64,000 nt of DNA from Pelagicoccus sp. SDUM812003 (GTDB lineage: Bacteria; Verrucomicrobiota; Verrucomicrobiia; Opitutales; Opitutaceae), in NCBI RefSeq assembly GCF_031127815.1, contig NZ_JARXHY010000001.1, positions 186,001 through 250,000 of the forward strand, read 5' to 3'. Both the position numbers and the translations under genes were made by a program. Below are positions 49,398 through 58,451 of the stretch, in pieces. Numbering within the stretch: the first letter of the stretch is position 1; the number at the start of each line of letters is the position of its first letter. The notes beneath the pieces are model-generated. The model did no database searches and was not told the DNA's origin. It saw only the letters and a program-made list of their open reading frames with translations.

Positions 49398-49856
49398 ATG
49401 AAATCGAACGCAGCGTCGTACAAACGAGCAGCCATTCTCTCTGCCAGCCCGGAACGTCTCATTTTGATGCTTTTTGACGGCGCTTTGGACGCCATGCGTC
49501 GCTCCCTAGAAGGATTTCAGATTTCGGATTTCAAGAAGCGCAACGAGATCATCAGCAACAACCTGATCAAGGCTCAGAACATATTCGTGGAGCTGCAGGG
49601 ATCGCTTCGCATGGATAAAGGGGGAGAGTTCGCGGAGAGAATGTACGCCCTGTACGACTTTTATAACCAGAAGCTCAACGAAGCGAATTTCAACAAGAAG
49701 AAGGAGCCGATCCAGATCGTGATCAAGCTCGTGACCGACGTTCGCGACGCGTGGGCGGAGATGCTCACCAAGCAAGCGCCCAAAGCGAGGCCCGCGCCGG
49801 CCCCAGCTGCTTACGGATCGACCAGCGTGGGCGGAGGCCTTTCGCTCAGAGCATAA
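49398..49856 (+). CDS. fliS: Flagellin export chaperone FliS
   Basis: A 152-residue FliS: YKRAAILSASPERLILMLFDGALDAMRR at the start and three further helices, with a Pro/Ala-rich tail (PKARPAPAPAAYG) not usual in short FliS. It binds the flagellin C-terminal D0 segment and keeps it soluble until export. It lies 67 bases after flgM, ahead of a terminator. Confidence 0.9.
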   Translation: MKSNAASYKRAAILSASPERLILMLFDGALDAMRRSLEGFQISDFKKRNEIISNNLIKAQNIFVELQGSLRMDKGGEFAERMYALYDFYNQKLNEANFNKKKEPIQIVIKLVTDVRDAWAEMLTKQAPKARPAPAPAAYGSTSVGGGLSLRA

Positions 49857-49892
49857 AGACGACCCGATGGGGCGTCTCGACGTCATGCTTCA

Positions 49893-49925
49893 AAGCCCGG
49901 CTAAAGTCGCCGGGCTTCTTCGTTT
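49893..49925 (+). terminator. Terminator after fliS
   Basis: AAGCCCGGC (49893-49901) pairs with GCCGGGCTT (49909-49917) around TAAAGTC, followed by CTTCGTTTTC. The T tract is modest, but the 9-bp perfect stem is strong. It starts 36 bases past the fliS stop. Confidence 0.7.
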
Positions 49926-49966
49926 TCGCTTTGCGCTGCGTGGTCCCGCTGTACACATTTTCCCAC

Positions 49967-50353
49967 ATGCCGGAAAACGCTCCTTCCAGACGAATGACCC
50001 TCTTGGCTTCTTACGAAGTCGCGACGCGTCGGGAGAGCATTTCCTTGAAGGAGGGAAACTTGGAGGAGCTCAAGCGAGCTCAGGACAAGAAGGCCAAGCT
50101 GCTGCGGAGTCTCAGCTCCGAAACCTTGCCGGCGCCCGACCAGCAGGAAAAGTCCGAATTCAACGCCCGCTTGCGCAAGGTGTTGGAGCAGGAATCCGAA
50201 AACGCTCGTCTGCTCTCCGAGCGCTTGGCGGAAAACCGGAGCGAATACCGCAAGCTCGGTCAAAACGCCGTGTCCGCCAACAAGTTCAAGCGCGTATACG
50301 CTCGGTCCGCCGATTCCACGGCTGCCCGCGGAACGCTCAAGGGAAAGGCTTGA
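49967..50353 (+). CDS. Small coiled-coil protein in the flagellar region (FliT/FlgN-like position)
   Basis: A 128-residue helical protein read from the ATG at 49967, as upstream frame overlaps fliS. It is rich in Lys/Glu with two long helices (about 10-90). This is the size and place of a second flagellar export chaperone such as FliT or FlgN, and it follows fliS, but no diagnostic motif confirms either. It precedes pseC by 19 bases. Likely a coiled-coil chaperone. Confidence 0.6.
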   Translation: MPENAPSRRMTLLASYEVATRRESISLKEGNLEELKRAQDKKAKLLRSLSSETLPAPDQQEKSEFNARLRKVLEQESENARLLSERLAENRSEYRKLGQNAVSANKFKRVYARSADSTAARGTLKGKA

Positions 50354-50372
50354 GCGCTCGCTCATTCTCTCA

Positions 50373-51548
50373 ATGACCGCGTCGCGACGAGGCGATGAGC
50401 CTTCTTTTATCCCATACGCCCGCCAGTGCATCGAGGACGATGACATTCAGGCGGTGGTGGATGTGCTGAAGTCGGACTTCGTTACTCAAGGCCCCCAGAT
50501 CGAACGCTTCGAGGCGTCGTTGGCGGAATACACCGGCGCCCGGTATGCGGTCGCGGTTTCCAGCGGCACGGCCGCCTTGCACCTGAGCTGCCAAGGGCTT
50601 GGCATCCAAGCGGGAGATGTCGGACTGGTGCCGGCCATCACCTTCGCGGCCACCGCCAACGCCCTGCGCTACGTAGGAGCGGAGGTGGCTTTCGTCGATG
50701 TGGACGATCGCTCCGGACTGGCCAGCGCCGAGCAGTTCCTGGCGGCGGCCGACGGGCTGGCCGAGCAGAGTGAAAAGCAGGTTTGGCTACCCGTTTCCTA
50801 TTCGGGATTGCCGCCGGATCTGCCTCGAATCGCAGCGGCTGCTCGAGAGAGGGGGGCCTTTGTGGTGGAAGATGCCGCTCACAGTATCGGGGCCACCTAC
50901 CCGGATGGCGCCGGATCGACCTGCCGTAGCGGCTCTTGCTCCCACAGCGATGCGGCGATACTGAGTTTTCATCCCGTCAAGCACCTCTGCGCTGGCGAGG
51001 GTGGAGCGGTATTGACCAATGACCAAACGCTTGCTCGAAGGATTCGTCGGCTGCGATCGCATGGCGTGGAAAGGGGACGGAACTGGCTCTACGATCAGGT
51101 CGAACTGGGCAGCCACTACCGAATGACCGAGTTGCAGGCAGCTCTGGGACTGAGCCAATTGGGGAAACTGGACCGCTTTCTCGAGCGCCGCCGAGCGATC
51201 GCGCAGCGTTATCAAGCCGCTTTGGAGCGCCAGCCGTTCGCGGGACGCGTCGCCATGGCGCATCGCCCCTTGGAGTCCGCGTGGCATCTTTTCGTGATTC
51301 GCTTTGCCAACGCGATCGAAAGGGAGGCGGCCTACCACTATTTTCGGGAACATCAGATCGGCGTGCAGGTTCATTATTTTCCAGTGTATCAGCATTCATA
51401 TTACAGGAATTTTGCGGGAGGTCACGTTTCCCTCCCCGGCGCGGAAGCGTTTTACGCCGCTTGCTTGAGTTTGCCGATGTATCCGCAGCTCACTGACGCG
51501 GACCAGGACCGGGTGATCTCGACGCTCAAGTCGTTTTTGCAGAGATGA
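50373..51548 (+). CDS. pseC: UDP-4-amino-4,6-dideoxy-beta-L-AltNAc transaminase (PseC)
   Basis: A 391-residue PLP-dependent DegT/PseC-type aminotransferase. SSGTAALHL (63-71), EDAAHSIGA (166-174) and the Schiff-base lysine K203 in FHPVKHLCAGEGG are present. In pseudaminic acid synthesis PseC transfers an amino group to the 4-keto sugar made by PseB. It is coupled to pseG by an ATGA overlap at 51545-51548. Confidence 0.88.
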   Translation: MTASRRGDEPSFIPYARQCIEDDDIQAVVDVLKSDFVTQGPQIERFEASLAEYTGARYAVAVSSGTAALHLSCQGLGIQAGDVGLVPAITFAATANALRYVGAEVAFVDVDDRSGLASAEQFLAAADGLAEQSEKQVWLPVSYSGLPPDLPRIAAAARERGAFVVEDAAHSIGATYPDGAGSTCRSGSCSHSDAAILSFHPVKHLCAGEGGAVLTNDQTLARRIRRLRSHGVERGRNWLYDQVELGSHYRMTELQAALGLSQLGKLDRFLERRRAIAQRYQAALERQPFAGRVAMAHRPLESAWHLFVIRFANAIEREAAYHYFREHQIGVQVHYFPVYQHSYYRNFAGGHVSLPGAEAFYAACLSLPMYPQLTDADQDRVISTLKSFLQR

Positions 51549-52549
51549 GACAAGTGGGACAAAGGGAAATCGCATTCAAATGCCTCTACGGGGGGCGCCA
51601 GGGTTGGGGCCATATCGTTCGGTGCTCCGCTTTGGCTGCGGCCTTTCGGGAAAGCGGTTGGAAGACGACTCTCTGGAGCGAGAACGCGGACGAGCCACTG
51701 CCGGATTTCGCCGCGAAGGAGTTTGATGAGGTGACGAAAACGATGCCGAGGGAGGCCGAGGTCTTGCTCGTGGACGAGATGTACACCAAGGACTCCGAGT
51801 TCGATTGGCTGCGGCAGGACTGGGAAAGCGTCTCATCGTCGGCTCGGCTCTTCATCGGTATCGACGATATGCAGCAACGCAGCATGGGCTCGTTCGATCT
51901 AGCCATCAATTGCGAGCTTGGTTTGGAGAGCGCGGTTTACCGATCCAAGCATGCGCTCCTAGGCGAACGGTTCGCGCTTTTGAGAAAGGGCATTGGTGAG
52001 CCGGAGCCGGTGAACGACTGGGAGCTGCCTCGAGGATCCATACCGGTTTTGGTGATGATCGGAGGCACTGACGCTTACCGCTATACCGATCGAGCTCTCA
52101 ATTCCTTGTTTGACTGGCGAGGGGACGAAGTGGTGCCGATCGTGGTGTACGGAGCTAGTTCTGAAAATCGTATACGAGTTATGAATACGATTGGACGGTT
52201 TCGCAGGAGCCGATTTTTGGAGAGGATCGACGCCTCTCAACTAGCGGGATGGATGGCGTTTTGCTCCTTCGCCGTCGTAGCCTGCGGCTCTACCTTGTAC
52301 GAGCTCGCTGCGGCGAATCTGCCGTTTCTCGGCATAAGCCTCGTCGACAATCAAACCGCGTTCGCGCGGAAGGTCGCTGACATATGGGAGCAGCCCGTTG
52401 TGTTTAGGGAAGGGATGCACCACTTGCCGTTGAACATTAGCTACGAATTGGACCTCCTGTTGGAACGTGGCCGCGTTCCGTATTCGAATGTGGATACGGA
52501 AGGCGCTGATCGAGTCCGTCGAAAGATCGAAGAGCTGCTTGCTTCTTAG
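51545..52549 (+). CDS. pseG: UDP-2,4-diacetamido-2,4,6-trideoxy-beta-L-altropyranose hydrolase (PseG)
   Basis: A 334-residue PseG-like GT-B fold hydrolase that removes UDP from the acetylated sugar. The start GGRQGWGHIVRCSALAAAF puts H23 at the catalytic histidine of PseG, and the FLGISLVDNQ segment near 255 fits the UDP site. It overlaps pseC by 4 bases, and its stop overlaps the stop of pseI, which runs in the opposite direction. Confidence 0.87.
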   Translation: MRQVGQREIAFKCLYGGRQGWGHIVRCSALAAAFRESGWKTTLWSENADEPLPDFAAKEFDEVTKTMPREAEVLLVDEMYTKDSEFDWLRQDWESVSSSARLFIGIDDMQQRSMGSFDLAINCELGLESAVYRSKHALLGERFALLRKGIGEPEPVNDWELPRGSIPVLVMIGGTDAYRYTDRALNSLFDWRGDEVVPIVVYGASSENRIRVMNTIGRFRRSRFLERIDASQLAGWMAFCSFAVVACGSTLYELAAANLPFLGISLVDNQTAFARKVADIWEQPVVFREGMHHLPLNISYELDLLLERGRVPYSNVDTEGADRVRRKIEELLAS

Positions 52550-53589
52550 GTTGGCAAATCGCTCTCGAGCAAGGGGCGGCCGGCTTTGATCGCTCGTTTG
52601 GCGGGCTGCCCCAGGATGCTCTCCCAGTGTTTCGGTGCCAGTCCGAGCGAGGGGCGCACGATGCGCAGGTTGCCTTCGGTGAAGAGCTCTCCCGGTTCGA
52701 TGTCGGCGGCTGCGTAGATGGAGCGGCGAAAATGGATTTGCTTCCGATCCTGCTCGCTAGCCTGCATGAGATCGGAGCCGAGGGAGGCGTGGGCGTTTCG
52801 CGTTTGTTCCACCAGTTGCGCCAGCTGCTCCGGCTCCAGCGAGAAGCCTGCGTCGATGCCGCCGGCGTTTCGATCGTCGGTGACGTGCTTTTCGATGAGC
52901 CGCGCTCCCAGCGCCACGGCGGCGATGGCTACTTCGTTGCTCAAGGTATGGTCGGAAAGTCCTACTGGACAGGCGAAGCGCTCAGCCATGGTGAGCATTG
53001 AGCGAAGATTGAAGCCCTCAGGTTTGCTCGGATAGGCGGAAACGCATTTGAGAAGGGTGACGGTCGAGGCGCCGTTGCGGCGGAGTGTCGACACGGCCTC
53101 GTCGATTTCGTTTTCAGTGCCCATTCCGGTGCTCAGTACGACGGGCTTGCCGGTGGCGGCGACTGCTTTGAGCAGAGGGATGTGGGTCAGTTCGAAGGAA
53201 GAGATCTTATAGAGTTCCGGCGCGATCGCGTCCTCGAGAAACGTTACGGCCGCTTCGTCGAACGGGGTGCTGAAGAGAGCGATGCCAAGGGAGTGGGCGT
53301 AGGAGGCGAGCTCCGCGTGCCACTCGTAGGGCGTACAGGCCTGCGCGTAGAGTTCGTGCAGCCGGCGTCCATGCCATAGTCCGCCCTGAACGACGAATTC
53401 CGGACGATCGCTATCTAGGGTGATGCTGTCAGGCGTGTAGGTCTGCAGCTTTACGGCGTCGGCTCCGGCGTCCGCGGCGGCTTTGATGATGCGACGCGCC
53501 GTATCGATGCTCTGGTTGTGGTTTCCGGAGAGTTCGGCGACGATGACCGGAGCTTGGGTGGGATCGAGGACGCGATCGATAAGGGACAT
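52546..53589 (-). CDS. pseI: Pseudaminic acid synthase (PseI, NeuB family)
   Basis: A 347-residue NeuB-family synthase. The TIM-barrel part shows IVAELSGNHNQ (16-26), AVKLQTYTPDS and STGMGTENEIDEAV, and the C-terminal SAF antifreeze-like domain follows (about 285-347). It condenses the PseG product with phosphoenolpyruvate. The RRSIYAA, AIKAGRPL ends are typical of PseI. It is convergent with pseG and lies in tandem with pseB. Confidence 0.88.
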   Translation of the reverse strand: MSLIDRVLDPTQAPVIVAELSGNHNQSIDTARRIIKAAADAGADAVKLQTYTPDSITLDSDRPEFVVQGGLWHGRRLHELYAQACTPYEWHAELASYAHSLGIALFSTPFDEAAVTFLEDAIAPELYKISSFELTHIPLLKAVAATGKPVVLSTGMGTENEIDEAVSTLRRNGASTVTLLKCVSAYPSKPEGFNLRSMLTMAERFACPVGLSDHTLSNEVAIAAVALGARLIEKHVTDDRNAGGIDAGFSLEPEQLAQLVEQTRNAHASLGSDLMQASEQDRKQIHFRRSIYAAADIEPGELFTEGNLRIVRPSLGLAPKHWESILGQPAKRAIKAGRPLLESDLPT

Positions 53590-53603
53590 GCGGTCGGATT
53601 TCC

Positions 53604-54602
53604 TTAGTCCAGCGTGTTGAGCTGATAGCGGTCGATCAGCTCGCGGATCTGCTCCACGCTGAGCTGCTCGGGATTGGTTTCGCTGGAGTAGCTGAAGCCA
53701 GTCGGGCAGGGCTTTCCGCGGTGAACCTTTTGTCCGGTGTAGTTCCAGTAGGGCAGGCTAGGGTGGATGATGTAGCGGTCCGCCTGCTCGATGGACTTGT
53801 TTGATTCGTCCTCCGGCAAGAGGGCCTCGTGCAGCTTTTCGCCCGGTCTGAGGCCGATCTCCTTTATCTTCGCCTCGGGCGCGATGGCTTTGGCCAAGTT
53901 CTCCAGAGAGCAGCTTGGCAGCTTCGGGATGAAGACCTCGCCGCCCACCATGTCGTTTAGCGAGCGAAGGGCGAAGTTCACCCCATCTCCGATCATGATG
54001 ACGAAGCGCGTCATCTCGGGCTTGGTGAGGGTCAGCGTTCCGTTTTCACGCTGTTTGATGAAAAGGGGGACCACCGAGCCGCGACTTCCGATGACGTTGC
54101 CGTAGCGCACGATGGAGAAACGCGTGCCGTCGCGGCCGGAGTAGTTGTTGGCGGAGGTGAAGACCTTGTCGGAACAGAGCTTGGTGGCGCCGTAGAGGTT
54201 GATGGGGTTGACCGCTTTGTCGGTGCTTAAGGCGATGACCTTCTTGACCTTGGCGGCGATCGCCGCGTCCACCACGTTCATGGCGCCGTTGATGTTGGTC
54301 TTGATGAACTCGTGCGGATTGTATTCCGCTGCGGGAACCTGCTTGAGAGCGGCGGCGTGGATGACGAAGTCCACGTCCGTCATGGCGCGAACCAGTCGGT
54401 CCTTGTCGCGCACGTCGCCGATGAAGTAGCGGATTTTTTTGCTGCTGAAGTTCGGGGAGGCGGCCATCTCCGATTGCTTCAGCTCGTCGCGAGAGAAGAT
54501 GATGATTTTTCCGAGATTGTGATGCCGGAGAAGCTCCAAGCAGCAGCGTTTGCCGAACGAACCGGTGCCACCGGTTATGAGGATCGTTTTACCTTCGAGC
54601 AT
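53604..54602 (-). CDS. pseB: UDP-N-acetylglucosamine 4,6-dehydratase (inverting), PseB
   Basis: A 332-residue extended SDR enzyme, start set at 54602 (MLEGKTILITGGTGSFGKRC). The cofactor loop GGTGSFG is at residues 10-16, with TDKAVNPINLYGATK containing the active lysine motif YxxxK (Y-GATK). PseB converts UDP-GlcNAc to a 4-keto-6-deoxy-L-arabino sugar, the first pseudaminic step. An upstream in-frame ATG at 54659 would add 19 residues with no family match. It lies 14 bases before pseI on the same strand, so the two are likely co-transcribed. Confidence 0.9.
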   Translation of the reverse strand: MLEGKTILITGGTGSFGKRCCLELLRHHNLGKIIIFSRDELKQSEMAASPNFSSKKIRYFIGDVRDKDRLVRAMTDVDFVIHAAALKQVPAAEYNPHEFIKTNINGAMNVVDAAIAAKVKKVIALSTDKAVNPINLYGATKLCSDKVFTSANNYSGRDGTRFSIVRYGNVIGSRGSVVPLFIKQRENGTLTLTKPEMTRFVIMIGDGVNFALRSLNDMVGGEVFIPKLPSCSLENLAKAIAPEAKIKEIGLRPGEKLHEALLPEDESNKSIEQADRYIIHPSLPYWNYTGQKVHRGKPCPTGFSYSSETNPEQLSVEQIRELIDRYQLNTLD

Positions 54603-54817
54603 ATGATTGGGTAGGGAGGTGTGAGGCTCCTCTGCGGGAATCGCCACGGACCACAACAAAAGTCGGGGGTGAGCTGATCTTTGAGCCGTGTTTTACAATT
54701 TATGCTTTCGTATTTGTTTCAATCCTCTTCTAAATAAGTATCTTGTTAAAGTGGGCTAAGCAGAGTCCGCCGGCATTATCTTGTTTGAACTGCAACCAAA
54801 ACGCGCTCCCCTAGACT

Positions 54818-56425
54818 ATGACTTTGGAAAGAATTCTCATCCTCGATGATGAGCTAGTGATTCGCAAAGCCTTGGAGGAACAACTTCGCCGAAAGCGGTT
54901 TTCGGTTTGCAGCGTGGGGACTCTCAAAGAGGCGGACGAGCACCTGTCCAAAGACGAATTCGACCTGCTTTTCGTGGATGTCCACCTGCCGGACGGCAAC
55001 GGCACCGAGCTGCTGGAGAGAGTTGCGGGGATGCAGAATCCACCCTTGGTCGTCATCATGACGGGCTACGGCACCGTGGAGTCCGCGGTGAAATGCATGC
55101 AGTCGGGGGCCTTCGACTACATCATCAAACCCTTCTCGTCCTCGCAGATCGACGTGCTGGTGAAGAAGGCTCAGGACTACCGTCAGCTGGTAAAGGTGAA
55201 CCAGTTTCTGGCCAGCGAGAACAGCGAAGGCGCCGAGTTGATCGGCAAGAGCAACTTTATCAATCAGCTGCGCGACGTGATTCGAAAGGTCGCTCCGACC
55301 GAGGCGACGGTGCTGATTTGCGGCGAAAATGGGACTGGTAAGGAGCTGGTGGCAAACGAGTTGTATCGTTGCAGCGCCCGTCGGAACGCTCCGTTTATTC
55401 GGGTCAATTGCGCCGCGATTTCGGAGTCGCTGATCGAGAGCGAGTTCTTCGGTCACGAGAAAGGGGCCTACACCGGAGCGACGCAGCGTCGCGAGGGGCG
55501 GTTCGAACTCGCGGACGGTGGCACCATTCTCCTCGACGAGATCAGCGAGATTTCTCCTAAGGTGCAGGCTAAGCTGCTGCGCGTCTTGCAGGAGCGAGAG
55601 TTCGAGCGCGTGGGTGGAAACAAGACCATCAAGGTCGATGTGCGGGTCATCGCCACCACCAACCGCAATCTGGCTCAGAGCGTGGAACGGGGCCTGTTTC
55701 GCCAGGACTTGTACTACCGCCTCAACGTTTTTCCTATTCAGGTTCCGCCGCTGAGAGATCGTCATGGAGACGTGGCCTTGCTGGCGAAAAATTTCGCTCA
55801 GAAGTTCGCCCGCAAGCACGGCAAGAAAATCAAAGGCTTCGAGGAAAGCGCCTTGGCCTCCTTGGATCAGCATCCTTGGCCGGGAAACGTGCGCGAATTG
55901 CAGAATACGATCGAGCGGGCGGTGATCCTGACGGAATCGGCGCAGATGATTTCCTCCGCGTCCCTCGGCCTATTCGCCATGCCGACCAATGTTTCGGCTC
56001 CCTTGACCGCGCCTGTGTACGGCCAGCCGATGGAGCATCCCATGCCAGCGTATGCGGGCGGCGGCTACGCTCCCGGAAGCATGGCGGGACACGCCCACGC
56101 CCCTGGTGGCGGATTCTATGATCACCCTCAAGGTGGCTTCGCTCCGCATTCGCCTCCTTCGCGTGGGATGCCAGACGCCCCCCCGAAACGGGAGGAACCA
56201 GCTCCTTCGCAGTCGAACGTCGATGAGGAACGAGGCCGTCAGGTGGAAGAAGCCCCGTTGCCTTTGGAAGAGATCGAAAAGCGGCACATTCTGAGCACCT
56301 TGGAGACCACGGAAGGAAATCGCACCAAGGCGGCCAAGATTCTCGGCATCAGCATCCGGACCCTTCGCAACAAGATCTCCGCCTACCGGAAGGACGGGGA
56401 ATACATTCCGGGCGGCGACGATTGA
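54818..56425 (+). CDS. Sigma-54-dependent response regulator (FlrC-type flagellar activator)
   Basis: A 535-residue NtrC-type protein. Receiver (1-120) with D54 (LFVDVHLP), AAA+ domain with Walker A GENGTGKE (169-176), GAYTGA (216-221, a Tyr variant of GAFTGA seen in several active members), Walker B LLDEI (238-242), and a C-terminal Fis-type helix-turn-helix (about 490-525). A Gly/Pro/His-rich linker of about 70 residues (about 400-470) separates the two. It would activate sigma-54 flagellar genes from a partner kinase such as FlrB, which is not in the window. The gene is divergent from pseB. Confidence 0.87.
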   Translation: MTLERILILDDELVIRKALEEQLRRKRFSVCSVGTLKEADEHLSKDEFDLLFVDVHLPDGNGTELLERVAGMQNPPLVVIMTGYGTVESAVKCMQSGAFDYIIKPFSSSQIDVLVKKAQDYRQLVKVNQFLASENSEGAELIGKSNFINQLRDVIRKVAPTEATVLICGENGTGKELVANELYRCSARRNAPFIRVNCAAISESLIESEFFGHEKGAYTGATQRREGRFELADGGTILLDEISEISPKVQAKLLRVLQEREFERVGGNKTIKVDVRVIATTNRNLAQSVERGLFRQDLYYRLNVFPIQVPPLRDRHGDVALLAKNFAQKFARKHGKKIKGFEESALASLDQHPWPGNVRELQNTIERAVILTESAQMISSASLGLFAMPTNVSAPLTAPVYGQPMEHPMPAYAGGGYAPGSMAGHAHAPGGGFYDHPQGGFAPHSPPSRGMPDAPPKREEPAPSQSNVDEERGRQVEEAPLPLEEIEKRHILSTLETTEGNRTKAAKILGISIRTLRNKISAYRKDGEYIPGGDD

Positions 56426-56685
56426 ACAGGCCCGCCGCATTGGCGCAGTAGGCTCGACTGAGCCCTGCTAGAGGGGTGTCGCTTCAGAAGTGTGGACCCG
56501 GTCGGAGGAGTGTCCATCCCGGTCGGGAAGGGTACTCGACCTTCGGCGCGAGCGCAGCCTAGTCGCTCTGCGTAGTAGGCTCTGTAGGATTACCTCTTTT
56601 TTGACGAGTCCGTCCCCAATTTCCTCCTAAACCTTTCAGGTCGAGGAACGATATATAGGGAGCGCCACGAACGTACCCTAAACTC

Positions 56686-57219
56686 ATGCAACAGACATTT
56701 CCAATCTCTGACCAGGAGCTCGAAGCTCTTTCTTCGAACGCGATCAACAGTGTCTTCAACACCATGCTGGATAAGACGGCGGTGATTAAGAAGGTGATCA
56801 AAGTGGATGAGCAGACCTGCGTAGAGGGTATTCAGCTCCCTGTGGACGCTTCAGCTCCGATGATCGCGGGCACCGTGGGCTTCATCGGAAACCTGACTGG
56901 GATCATGTATATTTTCATGGAGCTCCCGCTGGCCATGGAAGCCACCTGCAAGCTTTTGGACCTCGATGAAGACGACATCGGAGCCGAGGATCATGAGCTG
57001 GTGAACGACGCCATCGGCGAGCTGACCAACATGATCGTAGGCACTTTCAAGAACGACCTTAGCAACAAGGGCTTCGAGTGCCGAATGACCATCCCATCCA
57101 TTTTGCGCGGTTCGAACTTTTCCATCGAACCCGCGGAAGTTGCCTTAAGGCGTATTTACAAATTCGATTGCGGGGGTCGCTCCTTCGTCATCGATGTCCT
57201 CATGAAAGAAGAAAACTAA
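56686..57219 (+). CDS. cheX: CheX-type chemotaxis phosphatase
   Basis: A 177-residue CheX/CheC-fold protein. The catalytic pair sits in DAIGELTNMIVG: E112 and N115, the ExxN motif of CheX. It would speed up removal of phosphate from CheY-type receivers. The gene lies 9 bases upstream of the REC-REC-STAS gene, so the two probably work as phosphatase and target. Confidence 0.82.
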   Translation: MQQTFPISDQELEALSSNAINSVFNTMLDKTAVIKKVIKVDEQTCVEGIQLPVDASAPMIAGTVGFIGNLTGIMYIFMELPLAMEATCKLLDLDEDDIGAEDHELVNDAIGELTNMIVGTFKNDLSNKGFECRMTIPSILRGSNFSIEPAEVALRRIYKFDCGGRSFVIDVLMKEEN

Positions 57220-57228
57220 TCTCCCACC

Positions 57229-58350
57229 ATGCGTTTGAAAATCCTAACAGTAGACGACTCGAAGACGGTTCGCATCATCGTAAAGAAGTCATTCAAGTCC
57301 TTCGATTGCGAAATCTTCGAAGCTCAAAACGGTGTCGAGGGTCTGGCCATGGCTGCCAAGACCACCCCCGACATCATTCTCTTGGACATCACCATGCCCG
57401 TAATGGACGGCGTGGAAATGCTGACCAAGCTCAAGTCGGACCCCTCGCTTAAGCACATCCCTGTCATCATGCTCACTGCGGAAGCGGGCCGTGAAAACGT
57501 GATGAAGATCGCGAAGATCGGGGTGCGCGACTACATCGTGAAGCCGTTCAAGGAAGAGGTGCTGGTCGACAAGGTGAGCCGCGTGGTGGATCTACGCCCT
57601 GCAGGCGAAGCCGAGCCCAAGCAGAAGAAGATCGACGATCCGATCGACATCCTGATAGTCGAAGACAAGCCCGCCATCATCGAGCAGATCAAGAAGGGAT
57701 TTGCCCATACGCCTTGGGTCATCAATGGCGTGGCTTCCACCGGCGAGGCCATCGACTTCTGCCAGAAGAAGCTGCCAGACTGCATCATCATCAGCCTTTC
57801 CCTCCCGGACGACGCGGCCATTACGCTCTTCCGAATCGTGCGCTCGAACGCCAAGACTAAGTACGTGCCGCTCTTTGGTCTCTCGGTGAAAACAGCTTCC
57901 GAAGAGCAAGCCCGAGCTCAGCAGGCCGGCTTCAGCACCATCATTCACAAACCGATCGACTTCGAGGAGCTCGAGGCCAAAATCGGCAAGGCGGTCAATC
58001 TCGACACCTCCGGAAAGTACTTTGTCATCGACGAAGACTACATGACGGTTCGCCTGCCGAAGGCATGCAACGCAGCCGTGGTCAACGAGGTCAGCACCTA
58101 TCTCAAGGACAAGACCAGCCAGGCCGTCGACGCCGGCATCTCCAAGATCATCTTCGACGCTCAGAAGGTTTCCGCCCTGAACATGGACGTGATCAAGCTC
58201 CTGCTTCACTCCATGAAGACCTGTCGCGACTTGAGCCTCAACTACGCTCTCGCCGGCAACGAGGTCGTTCGCGAAGAAAGCAAGAAGTTCGAAGAGTCCA
58301 AGGACTGGAAGTTCTGCGACACGGTCGAGAGCGCCAGAGCCTCTCTGTAA
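57229..58350 (+). CDS. Two-receiver plus STAS-domain protein
   Basis: A 373-residue protein of three domains. Receiver 1 (1-122) is complete: D9/D10, D53 (ILLDITMP), T83 and K105. Receiver 2 (139-255) aligns throughout, but S189 stands where the phospho-acceptor Asp should be, so it cannot be phosphorylated normally. The C-terminal part (about 260-373) resembles a STAS domain as in anti-sigma-factor antagonists (MTVRLPKACNAAVV; KIIFDAQKVSALNMDVIKLL). Translation is coupled to cheX by position. It may link chemosensory or flagellar signalling to a partner-switch output. A terminator follows. Confidence 0.82.
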   Translation: MRLKILTVDDSKTVRIIVKKSFKSFDCEIFEAQNGVEGLAMAAKTTPDIILLDITMPVMDGVEMLTKLKSDPSLKHIPVIMLTAEAGRENVMKIAKIGVRDYIVKPFKEEVLVDKVSRVVDLRPAGEAEPKQKKIDDPIDILIVEDKPAIIEQIKKGFAHTPWVINGVASTGEAIDFCQKKLPDCIIISLSLPDDAAITLFRIVRSNAKTKYVPLFGLSVKTASEEQARAQQAGFSTIIHKPIDFEELEAKIGKAVNLDTSGKYFVIDEDYMTVRLPKACNAAVVNEVSTYLKDKTSQAVDAGISKIIFDAQKVSALNMDVIKLLLHSMKTCRDLSLNYALAGNEVVREESKKFEESKDWKFCDTVESARASL

Positions 58351-58390
58351 TTCTCCATAACTAGGTAGAGATCTAGTTTTCTTTCACTTG

Positions 58391-58427
58391 AAACCCGCTG
58401 CCCATTTACTCGGTAGCGGGTTTCTTG
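58391..58427 (+). terminator. Terminator after the REC-REC-STAS gene
   Basis: AAACCCGCT (58391-58399) pairs with AGCGGGTTT (58415-58423) followed by CTTGTAT. The stem is 9 bp and perfect. It ends 24 bases before the minus-strand gene stop, and may serve both strands. Confidence 0.72.
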
Positions 58428-58451
58428 TATCCAAATCGCTGATGCGATCGG

